The notes under the pieces are model-generated. The model made no database searches and was not told the origin of the DNA. It saw nothing but the letters and a program-made list of their open reading frames with translations. A stretch of 64,000 nucleotides of DNA. Origin: Streptomyces sp. NBC_00358. Lineage in GTDB: Bacteria > Actinomycetota > Actinomycetes > Streptomycetales > Streptomycetaceae. Below are positions 49,175-57,048 of the stretch, in pieces. The position numbers were made by a program, and so were the translations under genes. The stretch lies in the NCBI RefSeq assembly GCF_036099295.1, contig NZ_CP107976.1:3968001-4032000 (forward strand). Direction: 5' to 3'. Positions within the stretch are counted from its first letter, which is position 1. Each line of letters opens with the position of its first letter.

Positions 49175-49543
49175 TTACAGCACCTCCGGCGCGAGCGAGA
49201 TGATCTTCATGAACTTCTTCTCGCGCAGCTCACGGCCGACGGGGCCGAAGATACGGGTGCCACGAGGGTCGCCGTCGTTCTTCAGAATGACGGCGGCGTT
49301 CTCGTCGAAGCGGATGTACGAGCCGTCCGGACGGCGGCGCTCCTTGACGGTGCGAACGATGACAGCCTTGACGACGTCACCCTTCTTCACGTTGCCGCCG
49401 GGGATCGCGTCCTTGACGGTGGCGACGATGACGTCACCGATGCCCGCGTAGCGGCGACCGGAGCCACCGAGCACACGGATGCAAAGGATTTCCTTCGCAC
49501 CAGTGTTGTCGGCGACACGCAGTCGCGACTCCTGCTGGATCAC
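49175..49543 (-). CDS. rplN: 50S ribosomal protein L14
   Basis: A 122-residue L14, at the subunit interface. It starts 'MIQQESRLRVADNTGAKEIL' with 'RVLGGSGRRYAGIGDVIVAT' and ends 'REKKFMKIISLAPEVL'. Length equals the E. coli protein (123). It begins at an ATG at 49543 and lies directly downstream of the double hairpin at 49572-49659 that follows rpsQ. It is therefore the first gene of the spc transcription block. Assignment is certain. Confidence 0.98.
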   Translation of the reverse strand: MIQQESRLRVADNTGAKEILCIRVLGGSGRRYAGIGDVIVATVKDAIPGGNVKKGDVVKAVIVRTVKERRRPDGSYIRFDENAAVILKNDGDPRGTRIFGPVGRELREKKFMKIISLAPEVL

Positions 49544-49571
49544 GTCTATCTCCTGTTTGTCTGCCGGTTCC

Positions 49572-49659
49572 CGGGGCGGGACCGTCTGTGACGGTCCCGC
49601 CCCGAGCCTGGCGGAACGAACCTGAGGGGCCCCCAGGAATTTCTTCCAAGGGCCTCAGG
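49572..49659 (-). terminator. Tandem hairpins between rpsQ and rplN
   Basis: Two stem-loops in the 119-bp gap. The first is a perfect 14-bp stem CGGGGCGGGACCGT (49572-49585) with ACGGTCCCGCCCCG (49591-49604). The second has outer arms CCTGAGG (49621-49627) and CCTCAGG (49653-49659), extended by GGCC/GGCC-type pairing inside. They mark the boundary between the S10 block (ending with rpsQ) and the spc block (starting with rplN). Confidence 0.75.
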
Positions 49660-49662
49660 AAA

Positions 49663-49947
49663 TTACTTGGCCTTCTCGAGGATCTCGACGATGCGCCAGC
49701 GCTTCGTCGAGGACAGCGGCCGGGTCTCCATCAGGAGGACGCGGTCGCCGACGCCGGCGGCGTTCTGCTCGTCGTGGGCCTTGAGCTTGCTGGTACGGCG
49801 GATGACCTTGCCGTACAGCGCGTGCTTCACGCGGTCCTCGACGGCGACGACGACGGTCTTGTCCATCTTGTCGCTGACGACCAGACCCTCACGGGTCTTG
49901 CGGAAACCGCGGTCGGTCTTCTGCTCAGTCACGTTGCTCTCGCTCAT
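49663..49947 (-). CDS. rpsQ: 30S ribosomal protein S17
   Basis: A 94-residue S17, an early 16S rRNA-binding protein. A short N-terminal extension ('MSESNVTEQKTDRG') precedes the core 'GLVVSDKMDKTVVVAVEDRV', 'HDEQNAAGVGDRVLLMETRP' and 'LSSTKRWRIVEILEKAK'. The ATG at 49947 shares one base with the rpmC stop. It is the last gene of the S10 block, followed by the hairpins at 49572-49659. Assignment is certain. Confidence 0.97.
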   Translation of the reverse strand: MSESNVTEQKTDRGFRKTREGLVVSDKMDKTVVVAVEDRVKHALYGKVIRRTSKLKAHDEQNAAGVGDRVLLMETRPLSSTKRWRIVEILEKAK

Positions 49948-50171
49948 CAGGCGCTCTCCACCGTCTCGATGCCCAGCTCGCGCTCACGCATCAGGGTGTA
50001 GATCCGCGCGATGTCCTTGCGGACGGCCTTGAGCCGCCCGTGGTTCTCGAGCTGACCGGTCGCCGCCTGGAAGCGGAGGTTGAACAGCTCTTCCTTGGCT
50101 TCGCGGAGCTTCGCGAGAAGCTCCTCGTCACCCAGTTCGCGCAGCTCGGACGCCTTGGTACCGGCCGACAT
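49947..50171 (-). CDS. rpmC: 50S ribosomal protein L29
   Basis: A 74-residue L29, near the exit tunnel and the signal recognition particle/trigger factor docking site. It starts 'MSAGTKASELRELGDEELLA', with 'REAKEELFNLRFQAATGQLE' and 'RLKAVRKDIARIYTLMRERE'. The ATG at 50171 is chosen because it shares its first base with the rplP stop (TGATG); a GTG one codon upstream is also in frame. Its stop overlaps the rpsQ start. Assignment is certain. Confidence 0.97.
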   Translation of the reverse strand: MSAGTKASELRELGDEELLAKLREAKEELFNLRFQAATGQLENHGRLKAVRKDIARIYTLMRERELGIETVESA

Positions 50172-50590
50172 CACGCTTCACCTGCCTCGCGCTTGACGAT
50201 CCGGCACTTCATCGGCAGCTTGTGGGCTGCGCGAGTGAGGGCCTCACGGGCGATCTTCTCGTTGGGGTAGGACAGTTCGAACATGACCCGGCCCGGGTGC
50301 ACGTTCGCGACCCACCACTCGGGGGAACCCTTACCGGAACCCATGCGGGTCTCGGCGGGCTTCTTCGTGAGCGGGCGGTCCGGATAGATGTTGATCCAGA
50401 CCTTGCCGCCACGCTTGATGTGGCGGGTCATCGCGATACGAGCGGCCTCGATCTGGCGGTTCGTCACGTACGCCGGCGTGAGGGCCTGAATGCCGTACTC
50501 GCCGAACGAAACCTGCGTACCGCCCTTGGCCTGACCACGGCGCTTCGGGTGGTGCTGCTTGCGGTGCTTGACCCTACGGGGGATCAGCAT
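50171..50590 (-). CDS. rplP: 50S ribosomal protein L16
   Basis: A 139-residue L16, which helps shape the A-site tRNA binding region. It starts 'MLIPRRVKHRKQHHPKRRGQ', followed by 'VSFGEYGIQALTPAYVTNRQ', 'RMGSGKGSPEWWVANVHPGR' and 'KLPMKCRIVKREAGEA'. ATG at 50590, 5 bp after the rpsC stop, and coupled to rpmC by stop/start overlap. Assignment is certain. Confidence 0.98.
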   Translation of the reverse strand: MLIPRRVKHRKQHHPKRRGQAKGGTQVSFGEYGIQALTPAYVTNRQIEAARIAMTRHIKRGGKVWINIYPDRPLTKKPAETRMGSGKGSPEWWVANVHPGRVMFELSYPNEKIAREALTRAAHKLPMKCRIVKREAGEA

Positions 50591-50595
50591 GTCGG

Positions 50596-51444
50596 TCAGG
50601 CCTCCGTTCCGGTGCTCTCAGCCGGAGCGGCAGCGGCGGCGGGAGCCTCGGCCTTGGGGGCCTCGGCAGCCGGCGCGGACTGCTGCTGCGGCTTGCGGCC
50701 GCGGCCGCCACGCTCGCCACCACGGCCACCACCACGGGCCGGGCGGTCGCTCGCGCCGCCGCCACGGGCCGGGCGGTTACCCGCACGGGCAGCGGCGTTC
50801 TCGGCGCGGACCTCGGCGATGTTCTTGACGTCGCCCTTGTAGATCCAGACCTTCACACCGATACGGCCGAAGGTCGTCTTGGCCTCGAAGAAGCCGTAGT
50901 CGACGTTCGCGCGGAGCGTGTGCAGGGGCACACGGCCCTCGCGGTAGAACTCCGAGCGGGACATCTCGGCGCCGCCGAGGCGGCCACCGCACTGGATCTT
51001 GATGCCCTTGGCGCCGGCCTTCATCGTGCCCTGCATGCTCTTACGCATGGCGCGACGGAAGGAGACGCGGGAGGACAGCTGCTCGGCAACGGCCTGGGCA
51101 ACCAGCTGAGCATCGGTCTCGGGGCTCTTGACCTCGAGGATGTTCAGCTGGACCTGCTTGCCCGTGAGCTTCTCGAGGTCACCGCGGATGCGGTCGGCCT
51201 CGGCGCCACGGCGGCCGATGACGATGCCCGGACGCGCGGTGTGGATGTCCACCCGCACGCGGTCACGGGTGCGCTCGATCTCAACCTTCGAGATACCGGC
51301 GCGCTCCATGCCGGACGACATCATCCGACGGATGGCGACGTCTTCCTTGACGTAGTCCTTGTACAGCTTGTCGGCGTACCAGCGGGACTTGAAGTCCGTG
51401 GTGATGCCGAGCCGGAACCCATGCGGGTTAACCTTCTGGCCCAT
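50596..51444 (-). CDS. rpsC: 30S ribosomal protein S3
   Basis: A 282-residue S3, part of the mRNA entry and helicase region. The core has 'MGQKVNPHGFRLGITTDFKS' and the KH-type motif region 'HTARPGIVIGRRGAEADRIR'. After residue 210 an Arg/Gly-rich stretch ('GGGASDRPARGGGRGGERGG') leads to an Ala/Pro/Glu tail, together about 50 residues beyond E. coli S3 (233). The ATG at 51444 shares a base with the rplV stop. Assignment is certain. Confidence 0.97.
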   Translation of the reverse strand: MGQKVNPHGFRLGITTDFKSRWYADKLYKDYVKEDVAIRRMMSSGMERAGISKVEIERTRDRVRVDIHTARPGIVIGRRGAEADRIRGDLEKLTGKQVQLNILEVKSPETDAQLVAQAVAEQLSSRVSFRRAMRKSMQGTMKAGAKGIKIQCGGRLGGAEMSRSEFYREGRVPLHTLRANVDYGFFEAKTTFGRIGVKVWIYKGDVKNIAEVRAENAAARAGNRPARGGGASDRPARGGGRGGERGGRGRKPQQQSAPAAEAPKAEAPAAAAAPAESTGTEA

Positions 51445-51791
51445 TACCGGGTTCCTTCCTTGCTGCTGACGACCACGGTGATGTGGCTGGTCCGCTTGCG
51501 GATCCGGTAGGCACGGCCCTGGGCACGCGGCCGGAACCGCTTCAGGGTCGGACCCTCGTCGACGTAGGCCTCGGAGATGACGAGGCTGCCGGCGTCGGTG
51601 TGGTCGTAGTTGTGTGCGGCGTTGGCAATGGCGCTGTCAAGCACCTTGCCGACCGGCACGCTCGCGGCCTGCGGGGCGAAACGCAGGACCGCCTGAGCCT
51701 CCGTGGCATCCATGCCACGGATAAGGTCCACCACTCGGCGGGCCTTCATGGGCGTAACGCGGATGTACCGCGCCTGGGCCCTGGCTTCCAT
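51444..51791 (-). CDS. rplV: 50S ribosomal protein L22
   Basis: A 115-residue L22, with a loop that lines the exit tunnel. I take the ATG at 51791, which has a GGAAGGAC site and gives 'MEARAQARYIRVTPMKARRV'; in-frame upstream starts add only 12 non-conserved residues. Conserved parts are 'VVDLIRGMDATEAQAVLRF' and the tunnel-loop/C-terminal 'KRFRPRAQGRAYRIRKRTSH'. Its stop overlaps the rpsC start. Assignment is certain. Confidence 0.96.
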   Translation of the reverse strand: MEARAQARYIRVTPMKARRVVDLIRGMDATEAQAVLRFAPQAASVPVGKVLDSAIANAAHNYDHTDAGSLVISEAYVDEGPTLKRFRPRAQGRAYRIRKRTSHITVVVSSKEGTR

Positions 51792-51833
51792 GGTTGTCCT
51801 TCCAGTGTCTGTCATGGTCGATTCCACCCCGCG

Positions 51834-52115
51834 TTAGCGGCGCTTCGACTTCCGGTCGTCCTTGACGTGACCCCGGAAGGTGCGCGTCGGCGAGAACTCG
51901 CCGAGCTTGTGGCCGACCATCGACTCGGTGACAAACACCGGGATGTGGGTCTTGCCGTTGTGCACCGCGATCGTGTGGCCGAGCATGGCCGGGATGATCA
52001 TCGAGCGACGGGACCAGGTCTTGATGACGTTCTTGGTACCGGCTTCGTTCTGTACGTCCACCTTCTTTACAAGGTGTCCGTCGACGAAGGGTCCCTTCTT
52101 GAGACTGCGCGGCAT
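51834..52115 (-). CDS. rpsS: 30S ribosomal protein S19
   Basis: A 93-residue S19, in the small-subunit head near S13. It starts 'MPRSLKKGPFVDGHLVKKVD' and continues 'KTWSRRSMIIPAMLGHTIAVHNG' (in pieces) and 'FVTESMVGHKLGEFSPTRTF'. The C-terminus 'HVKDDRKSKRR' is basic. ATG at 52115, 12 bp after the rplB stop. Assignment is certain. Confidence 0.98.
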   Translation of the reverse strand: MPRSLKKGPFVDGHLVKKVDVQNEAGTKNVIKTWSRRSMIIPAMLGHTIAVHNGKTHIPVFVTESMVGHKLGEFSPTRTFRGHVKDDRKSKRR

Positions 52116-52127
52116 CTAAACCCGCTC

Positions 52128-52964
52128 CTAGCGCTTCTTGTTCGTCTTGCGGCGGCGGACGATGTACTTGTTCGAAGCCTTCTTCGGCGAACGAGTACGA
52201 CCCTCCTTCTGACCCCACGGGGAGACCGGGTGGCGACCACCGGAGGTCTTGCCCTCACCACCACCGTGCGGGTGGTCAACCGGGTTCATCGCCACACCGC
52301 GGACGGACGGGCGAACGCCCAGCCAGCGCTTACGGCCGGCCTTACCCCAGTTGATGTTGCTCTGCTCGGCGTTGCCGACCTCGCCGACCGTGGCGCGGCA
52401 GCGCTGGTCGACCAGGCGGATCTCACCGGACGGCATGCGGAGGTGGGCCATGGTGCCCTCCTTCGCGAGCAGCTGCACCGAGGCACCGGCGGAGCGGGCG
52501 AACTTGGCGCCGCCACCGGGACGGATCTCGATCGCGTGGATCGTGGTACCGACCGGGATGTTGCGGAGCGCCAGGTTGTTGCCCGGCTTGATGTCGGCCC
52601 CGGGACCGTTCTCGACGCGGTCACCCTGCGACAGGTTACGGGGGGCGAGGATGTAGCGCTTCTCGCCGTCCGCGTAGTGAAGCAGCGCGATGCGCGCGGT
52701 GCGGTTGGGGTCGTACTCGATGTGCGCGACCTTCGCCGGCACGCCGTCCTTGTCGTGACGACGGAAGTCGATCACTCGGTAGGCGCGCTTGTGTCCGCCA
52801 CCCTGGTGGCGAACGGTCACACGACCGGAATTGTTACGGCCGCCCTTGCTGTGCAGGGGGCGAACCAGCGACTTCTCCGGCGTGGACCGCGTGACCTCGA
52901 CGAAGTCGGCGACGCTGGAGCCACGACGGCCCGGCGTAGTCGGCTTGTACTTGCGGATTCCCAT
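52128..52964 (-). CDS. rplB: 50S ribosomal protein L2
   Basis: A 278-residue L2, important for peptidyl-transferase centre assembly and subunit joining. It starts 'MGIRKYKPTTPGRRGSSVAD' and contains 'GGGHKRAYRVIDFRRHDKDG', 'SAGASVQLLAKEGTMAHLRM' and the highly conserved 'VRGVAMNPVDHPHGGGEGKT', with the essential His. ATG at 52964, 39 bp after the rplW stop. Assignment is certain. Confidence 0.98.
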   Translation of the reverse strand: MGIRKYKPTTPGRRGSSVADFVEVTRSTPEKSLVRPLHSKGGRNNSGRVTVRHQGGGHKRAYRVIDFRRHDKDGVPAKVAHIEYDPNRTARIALLHYADGEKRYILAPRNLSQGDRVENGPGADIKPGNNLALRNIPVGTTIHAIEIRPGGGAKFARSAGASVQLLAKEGTMAHLRMPSGEIRLVDQRCRATVGEVGNAEQSNINWGKAGRKRWLGVRPSVRGVAMNPVDHPHGGGEGKTSGGRHPVSPWGQKEGRTRSPKKASNKYIVRRRKTNKKR

Positions 52965-53003
52965 TTCTCAGTCCTCGTCCGATATTCGGACCAGGGCACT
53001 CCG

Positions 53004-53420
53004 TTAGGAGGCCTGGCCGAAGATGTCGATACGGTCGCCCTCAGCGAGGGTCACGATCGCGCGCTTGCTGTCGGCACGCTTGCCGAAGCCCGTCTTGGTG
53101 CGCTTGCGCTTGCCCTGACGGTTGATCGTGTTGACCCCGGTGACCTTGACCGAGAAGACCGCCTGGACGGCCTGCTTGATCTGGGTCTTGTTGGCCCGCG
53201 GGTCCACGACGAAGGTGTACTTGCCCTCGTCGAGCAGCGCGTAGCTCTTCTCCGAGACGACCGGCTTGAGGAGGACGTCACGGGGATCCGTGAAGCTCTT
53301 GCTCAGCGGGGTCTCGACGGTGTTCTTGCCTTCGGCCTCGTGGCGCTTCGCCTTGGCGACGCGCGCGGCCTTGGCGGCCTTGGCGGCCTTCGAGGCAATG
53401 CTCGGGTGACGCGTAGCCAT
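53004..53420 (-). CDS. rplW: 50S ribosomal protein L23
   Basis: A 138-residue L23, the docking site for trigger factor at the exit tunnel. The N-terminus is a Lys/Ala-rich extension ('IASKAAKAAKAARVAKAKRH') of about 40 residues; E. coli L23 has 100 residues in total. The core is 'DPRDVLLKPVVSEKSYALLD', 'YTFVVDPRANKTQIKQAVQAVF' (in pieces) and 'KRKRTKTGFGKRADSKRAIV'. The ATG at 53420 shares a base with the rplD stop. Assignment is certain. Confidence 0.97.
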   Translation of the reverse strand: MATRHPSIASKAAKAAKAARVAKAKRHEAEGKNTVETPLSKSFTDPRDVLLKPVVSEKSYALLDEGKYTFVVDPRANKTQIKQAVQAVFSVKVTGVNTINRQGKRKRTKTGFGKRADSKRAIVTLAEGDRIDIFGQAS

Positions 53421-54076
53421 CAGGCTTCGCTCCCTTCGGTGTCAGCGGCCTGGGGGCCAGACACGAAGGACTCGAAAGCGGCCTGGGTGAAGACCACGTC
53501 GTCCGAGACGAGAACGTCGTACGTGTTGAGCTGGCCCGGCTCCAGGATGTGGACCTGGGGCAGGTTGCGCGCGGAAAGCAGCGCGGCCTCGTCGGAGCGC
53601 TCGATGACCAGGAGCACGTTCTTACGCTCGCTGACCTTGCCGAGGAAGCTCTTCGCGGCCTTGGTGGAGGGGGTCTCGCCCTCGATCACGCCGGTGATGA
53701 CGTGGATGCGAGCGTTGCGGGCCCGGTCGGTGAGGGCGTGGCGCAGGGCCGCGGCCTTCATCTTCTTCGGGGTCCGCTGCGAGTAGTCACGCGGGGTGGG
53801 GCCGTGGACGACGCCACCGCCGGCGAACTGCGGCGCGCGGGTCGAACCCTGACGGGCGCGGCCGGTGCCCTTCTGGCGGTAAGGCTTGCGGCCACCACCA
53901 CGGACCTCGCCACGACGCTTGACCTTGTGCGTGCCCTGACGGGCCGCGGCCAGCTGCGCGACGACAACCTGGTGAAGCAGCGGGATGCTGATCTTCTCTA
54001 CATCGAAGATCTCGGCCGGGAGCTCTACGGTCCCGGCGGTGTCGCCGGAGGGCGACAGAATGTCAATGGTGCTCAT
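53420..54076 (-). CDS. rplD: 50S ribosomal protein L4
   Basis: A 218-residue L4, with a loop reaching into the exit tunnel; in E. coli it also represses the S10 operon. I take the ATG at 54076 ('MSTIDILSPSGDTAGTVELP'), since the open frame upstream overlaps rplC in a different phase. Conserved parts are 'RRGEVRGGGRKPYRQKGTGR', 'FAGGGVVHGPTPRDYSQRTP' and 'LLVIERSDEAALLSARNLP'. It overlaps the rplW start by one base. Assignment is certain. Confidence 0.97.
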   Translation of the reverse strand: MSTIDILSPSGDTAGTVELPAEIFDVEKISIPLLHQVVVAQLAAARQGTHKVKRRGEVRGGGRKPYRQKGTGRARQGSTRAPQFAGGGVVHGPTPRDYSQRTPKKMKAAALRHALTDRARNARIHVITGVIEGETPSTKAAKSFLGKVSERKNVLLVIERSDEAALLSARNLPQVHILEPGQLNTYDVLVSDDVVFTQAAFESFVSGPQAADTEGSEA

Positions 54077-54080
54077 GTCC

Positions 54081-54725
54081 TCAGGCCCCCTTGGCCGCGG
54101 TACGGACCAGGACGAGGCCGCCGTTCGGACCGGGGATCGCTCCCTTGATGAGGAGCAGGCCCTTCTCCGCGTCAACGGCGTGAACGGTCAGGTTCTGGGT
54201 GGTGACCCGCTCGTTGCCCATGCGGCCCGCCATGCGGACGCCCTTGAACACACGGCCCGGGGTGGCACAGCCACCGATGGAGCCGGGGGAGCGGTGCTTG
54301 CGCTGGACACCGTGACCGGCGCCGAGGCCCTTGAAGTTGTGACGCTTCATGACACCGGCGAAGCCCTTGCCCTTGCTCTTGCCGGTCACGTCCACCTTGA
54401 TGCCGGCCTCGAACACCTCAGCGGTGATCTCCTGGCCGAGGGTGTACTCGCTGGCGTCAGCGGTACGGATCTCGACGAGGTGGCGGCGGGGAGTGACGTC
54501 GGCCTTGGCGAAGTGACCCTTGAGGGGCTTGTTCACCTTGCGAGGGTCGATCTCGCCGAAGGCGATCTGGACCGACTCGTAGCCGTCGATGTCGTTCGTA
54601 CGGACCTGGGTCACGACGTTCGGGCCGGCCTTGACGACGGTGACGGGAACAACACGGTTGTTCTCGTCCCACACCTGCGTCATGCCGAGCTTCTCGCCCA
54701 GGATTCCCTTGATCTGCTTAGCCAT
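54081..54725 (-). CDS. rplC: 50S ribosomal protein L3
   Basis: A 214-residue L3, an assembly initiator near the peptidyl-transferase centre. It starts 'MAKQIKGILGEKLGMTQVWD' and shows 'VTGKSKGKGFAGVMKRHNFK', 'GHGVQRKHRSPGSIGGCATP' and 'GRVFKGVRMAGRMGNERVT'. ATG at 54725, 17 bp after the rpsJ stop, and 4 bp ahead of rplD. The standard S10 order. Assignment is certain. Confidence 0.98.
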   Translation of the reverse strand: MAKQIKGILGEKLGMTQVWDENNRVVPVTVVKAGPNVVTQVRTNDIDGYESVQIAFGEIDPRKVNKPLKGHFAKADVTPRRHLVEIRTADASEYTLGQEITAEVFEAGIKVDVTGKSKGKGFAGVMKRHNFKGLGAGHGVQRKHRSPGSIGGCATPGRVFKGVRMAGRMGNERVTTQNLTVHAVDAEKGLLLIKGAIPGPNGGLVLVRTAAKGA

Positions 54726-54742
54726 TCTCAGATCACCGATCC

Positions 54743-55051
54743 CTAGAGCTTGATCTCGATGTCGACACCGGCCGGGAGGTCGAGTCGCATCAAAGAGTCA
54801 ACGGTCTTGGGCGTGGGGTCGAGGATGTCGATGAGGCGCTTGTGCGTGCGCATCTCGAAGTGCTCGCGAGAATCCTTGTACTTGTGCGGCGACTTGATGA
54901 CGCAGTACACGTTCTTCTCAGTGGGCAGCGGCACCGGGCCCGCGACCGACGCACCAGTGCGCGTCACCGTCTCGACGATCTTCTTCGCCGACGAATCGAT
55001 GACCTCGTGGTCGTAGGCCTTGAGCCGAATGCGGATCTTCTGTCCCGCCAT
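54743..55051 (-). CDS. rpsJ: 30S ribosomal protein S10
   Basis: A 102-residue S10 (NusE), in the small-subunit head and also a transcription antitermination factor with NusB. It starts 'MAGQKIRIRLKAYDHEVIDS' and ends 'LPAGVDIEIKL', with 'SPHKYKDSREHFEMRTHKRL' between. ATG at 55051. It is the first gene of the ribosomal super-cluster in this window; tuf is not adjacent, as is usual in streptomycetes. Its promoter candidate lies near 55440-55467, leaving a leader of about 380 bases. Confidence 0.98.
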   Translation of the reverse strand: MAGQKIRIRLKAYDHEVIDSSAKKIVETVTRTGASVAGPVPLPTEKNVYCVIKSPHKYKDSREHFEMRTHKRLIDILDPTPKTVDSLMRLDLPAGVDIEIKL

Positions 55052-55439
55052 GGCTACTCAGTAGTCCTTTGTCTCGGTTAAAACGCTCTGGTACCCGGGG
55101 GTTCGCGTCCTGGCCTCCGACCCACGCGGTCGGGTGTGTCGCGCTCCTGGCGACAGGGATATCCGTCACGGATTTCCCTGCGAGGGACGCGGCTCCGCCC
55201 GAAAGCAACCGCAGGACCGGGGGTGAGAACACCCACCGGGTGCCTGGTCTGCACCCCGCTGACACTTCCCGGAAGATTCCCGTACGTCCGCCCCAGCGCT
55301 GCCTCACGACAGATTGGGCGACGAGTACTGTGGGACTCGCTTCCAGTCCTCCCGACGGGAGGCGCGCAGCATCGGCACTCGACCGAGCAACCCCGCTAGT
55401 CTGCCATACCGGACGGGGGGCTGGCCAATCGAGCCGGAG

Positions 55440-55467
55440 ATCGTACCCCTAAGGTGACGAAGGTCAA
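55440..55467 (-). promoter_or_regulatory. Putative promoter of the S10 operon
   Basis: On the minus strand TTGACC (55467-55462) and TACGAT (55445-55440) are separated by 16 bp, a good sigma-70-type match. It is the best promoter that I see in the 389-bp region between rpsJ and 55440. It would give a leader of roughly 380 bases, long enough for attenuation or L4-type control, but no specific structure is claimed. Confidence 0.55.
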
Positions 55468-55554
55468 ACCCCGGCACGACCTGGATCCCGGGACCGGTCC
55501 CGCCTGGGCCCCGCACCCGCCCCGAGCCTTTACGGGTGCCGGAGGAACGAGTGC

Positions 55555-55860
55555 GTGGGGACCCCGCCGCACGAGGTCACCGAGACCGCTGAACATCTCG
55601 TCGCCGAACCGGCAGCGCACACCGCCACCCACGGCCGGCTCCCGGCGGGGACTTCCGACTCGCCCTCCACGTCACCGCCGGCGTCCTGCGGATCGAGGTG
55701 GCGGGCACGCGCGGTGACGACCTCCCGTGCCCCCCAACTCCCGTCCACCGAGGCTGCATCGGGGCATGGACTCCTCCTGGTCGAGGCTCTCGCCGACCGC
55801 TGGGGCGTCGAACGCGGTCCCGTCCCTCGTAAAACCGTCCGGGCCGAACCGGGACTTCAG
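55555..55860 (+). pseudogene. Remnant of an anti-sigma/serine-kinase-like ATP-binding (HATPase) gene
   Basis: The frame at 55555 begins like the N-box of small Streptomyces HATPase proteins ('HEVTETAEHLVAEPAAHTATHGRLP', shown here in full because it is at the limit of use; key differences are below). The N-box Asn is replaced by His ('AAH' for 'AAN'). From 55650 the family sequence continues in another phase ('DFRLALHVTAGVLRIEVAG'), then returns to the first phase with the G-box-like 'GLLLVEALADRWGV' and 'GPVPRKTV'. Two compensating 1-base shifts and the altered N-box indicate a decayed gene. The rest of the 1.1-kb gap 55052-56163 contains the S10 leader/promoter and otherwise nothing that I can support. 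Confidence 0.65.
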
Positions 55861-56163
55861 AAACCGGAGCATGACGAACCGTGCTCCGGTGCGACCAGCG
55901 GTCTTTTCCAAGAACGACGGGGAGAAAGAACCCCCACCAAGCCCCACCCCTCCCGCCCGTCGCGGCGGGCCTGTCGCGCCCGTCGCGCACATCACTCCCC
56001 CGAGTGAATATGCCCAACTCGACTGGATTTGGGAGGGGTTGCCTGCCCTACGCTCGGCGCGACACAGCACAACCGCAGACCTGCGGCAGAAAAGGCGACG
56101 GCCCCCGCCGGGAGTAGCAATCCCTGCGAGGGCCTGACCACCGAGGAAGAGGAAAGCTTCCCG

Positions 56164-57048
56164 ATGGACACCGAAAACCCTAGCGCGCCTCCGCGCGCCC
56201 AGTCCCGTATCCCGGGCAAGAACCACCCTCACAGGCGCGCTCATTCCGGCGTCGTGCACGACAACGCCCGCCACACCGCCCGCTTCACGGTGATCGGCAA
56301 CCACCTCGCACAGCACCCGGAACTCTCCGGACTCGCGATCGGACTCGGCGTCCACATCCAGTCCCTCCCCGCGGGCGCCCCCGTCGACATCAAGACCCTG
56401 GCCGCCCGCTTCCCCGAGGGCGCGACCCGTATCGCCGCCGCGCTGCGAGAGCTCGAAGCCCACGGCTACCTGCGCCGCGTCCGCGAGCGCGTCCCAGGCG
56501 GCCGGATCGTCACCCGCACGGTCTCCTGCAACCAGCCCGGCCACCGGGCGACGACCCCCGACACCGCCAGGAAACCCGCACGACGGCCCGCCCCGGACGA
56601 CCGCCCGGCCGCCAAGAAACTCCCGCCGGTCCCCGAGCCCACACACTCCACCCCAGCCCTCCTCCGGACAGCCACCGACCTTCTCGCCGGTCTCCGCCGC
56701 GAGGACCCCCGTCTCCTCCTCTCGGCCACCGACGCCGACCGCCTCGCCCCCGGCGTCGCCGCCTGGCTCGAACGCGACCTCACCCCCACCGCCGTACGCG
56801 ATGCCCTGACCACGGACCTCCCGCGGGGCCCCCTGCGCCGCCCGGCAGCCCTTCTCGCCCACCGCCTCGCAGCCCAGTTGCCGCCACCGCCCCCGTTCCG
56901 CGCCCCCGTGTCGCCGCCGCCCGTCCGGCACCCGCTCCGGAACTGCGACGGCTGCGACCGCTCGTTCCGAGGTCCGGAAGGAGCGATCAGGTGCGGCGAC
57001 TGCCGCCGGGCTTCCGCACGCCCTCCGGCACCTTCGGATTCGAGGTAG
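56164..57048 (+). CDS. Winged-helix DNA-binding protein with C-terminal zinc-ribbon-like motif (second copy)
   Basis: A 294-residue protein, ATG at 56164. Residues about 35-125 include 'ARFTVIGNHLAQHPELSG', 'IGLGVHIQSLPAGAPVDIKT' and the winged-helix-like 'ATRIAAALRELEAHGYLRRV' followed by basic wing residues. A Pro/Arg/Thr-rich linker leads to 'LLLSATDADRLAPGVAAWLE' and a C-terminal Cys-rich end 'NCDGCDRSF' with 'RCGDCRRA', a probable zinc ribbon. The domain order equals that of the protein at 6649-7515, with identity limited to conserved positions; they are probable paralogues. It is upstream of vapBC, separated by 81 bp with the 13-bp repeats. A regulatory role is inferred. Confidence 0.72.
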   Translation: MDTENPSAPPRAQSRIPGKNHPHRRAHSGVVHDNARHTARFTVIGNHLAQHPELSGLAIGLGVHIQSLPAGAPVDIKTLAARFPEGATRIAAALRELEAHGYLRRVRERVPGGRIVTRTVSCNQPGHRATTPDTARKPARRPAPDDRPAAKKLPPVPEPTHSTPALLRTATDLLAGLRREDPRLLLSATDADRLAPGVAAWLERDLTPTAVRDALTTDLPRGPLRRPAALLAHRLAAQLPPPPPFRAPVSPPPVRHPLRNCDGCDRSFRGPEGAIRCGDCRRASARPPAPSDSR

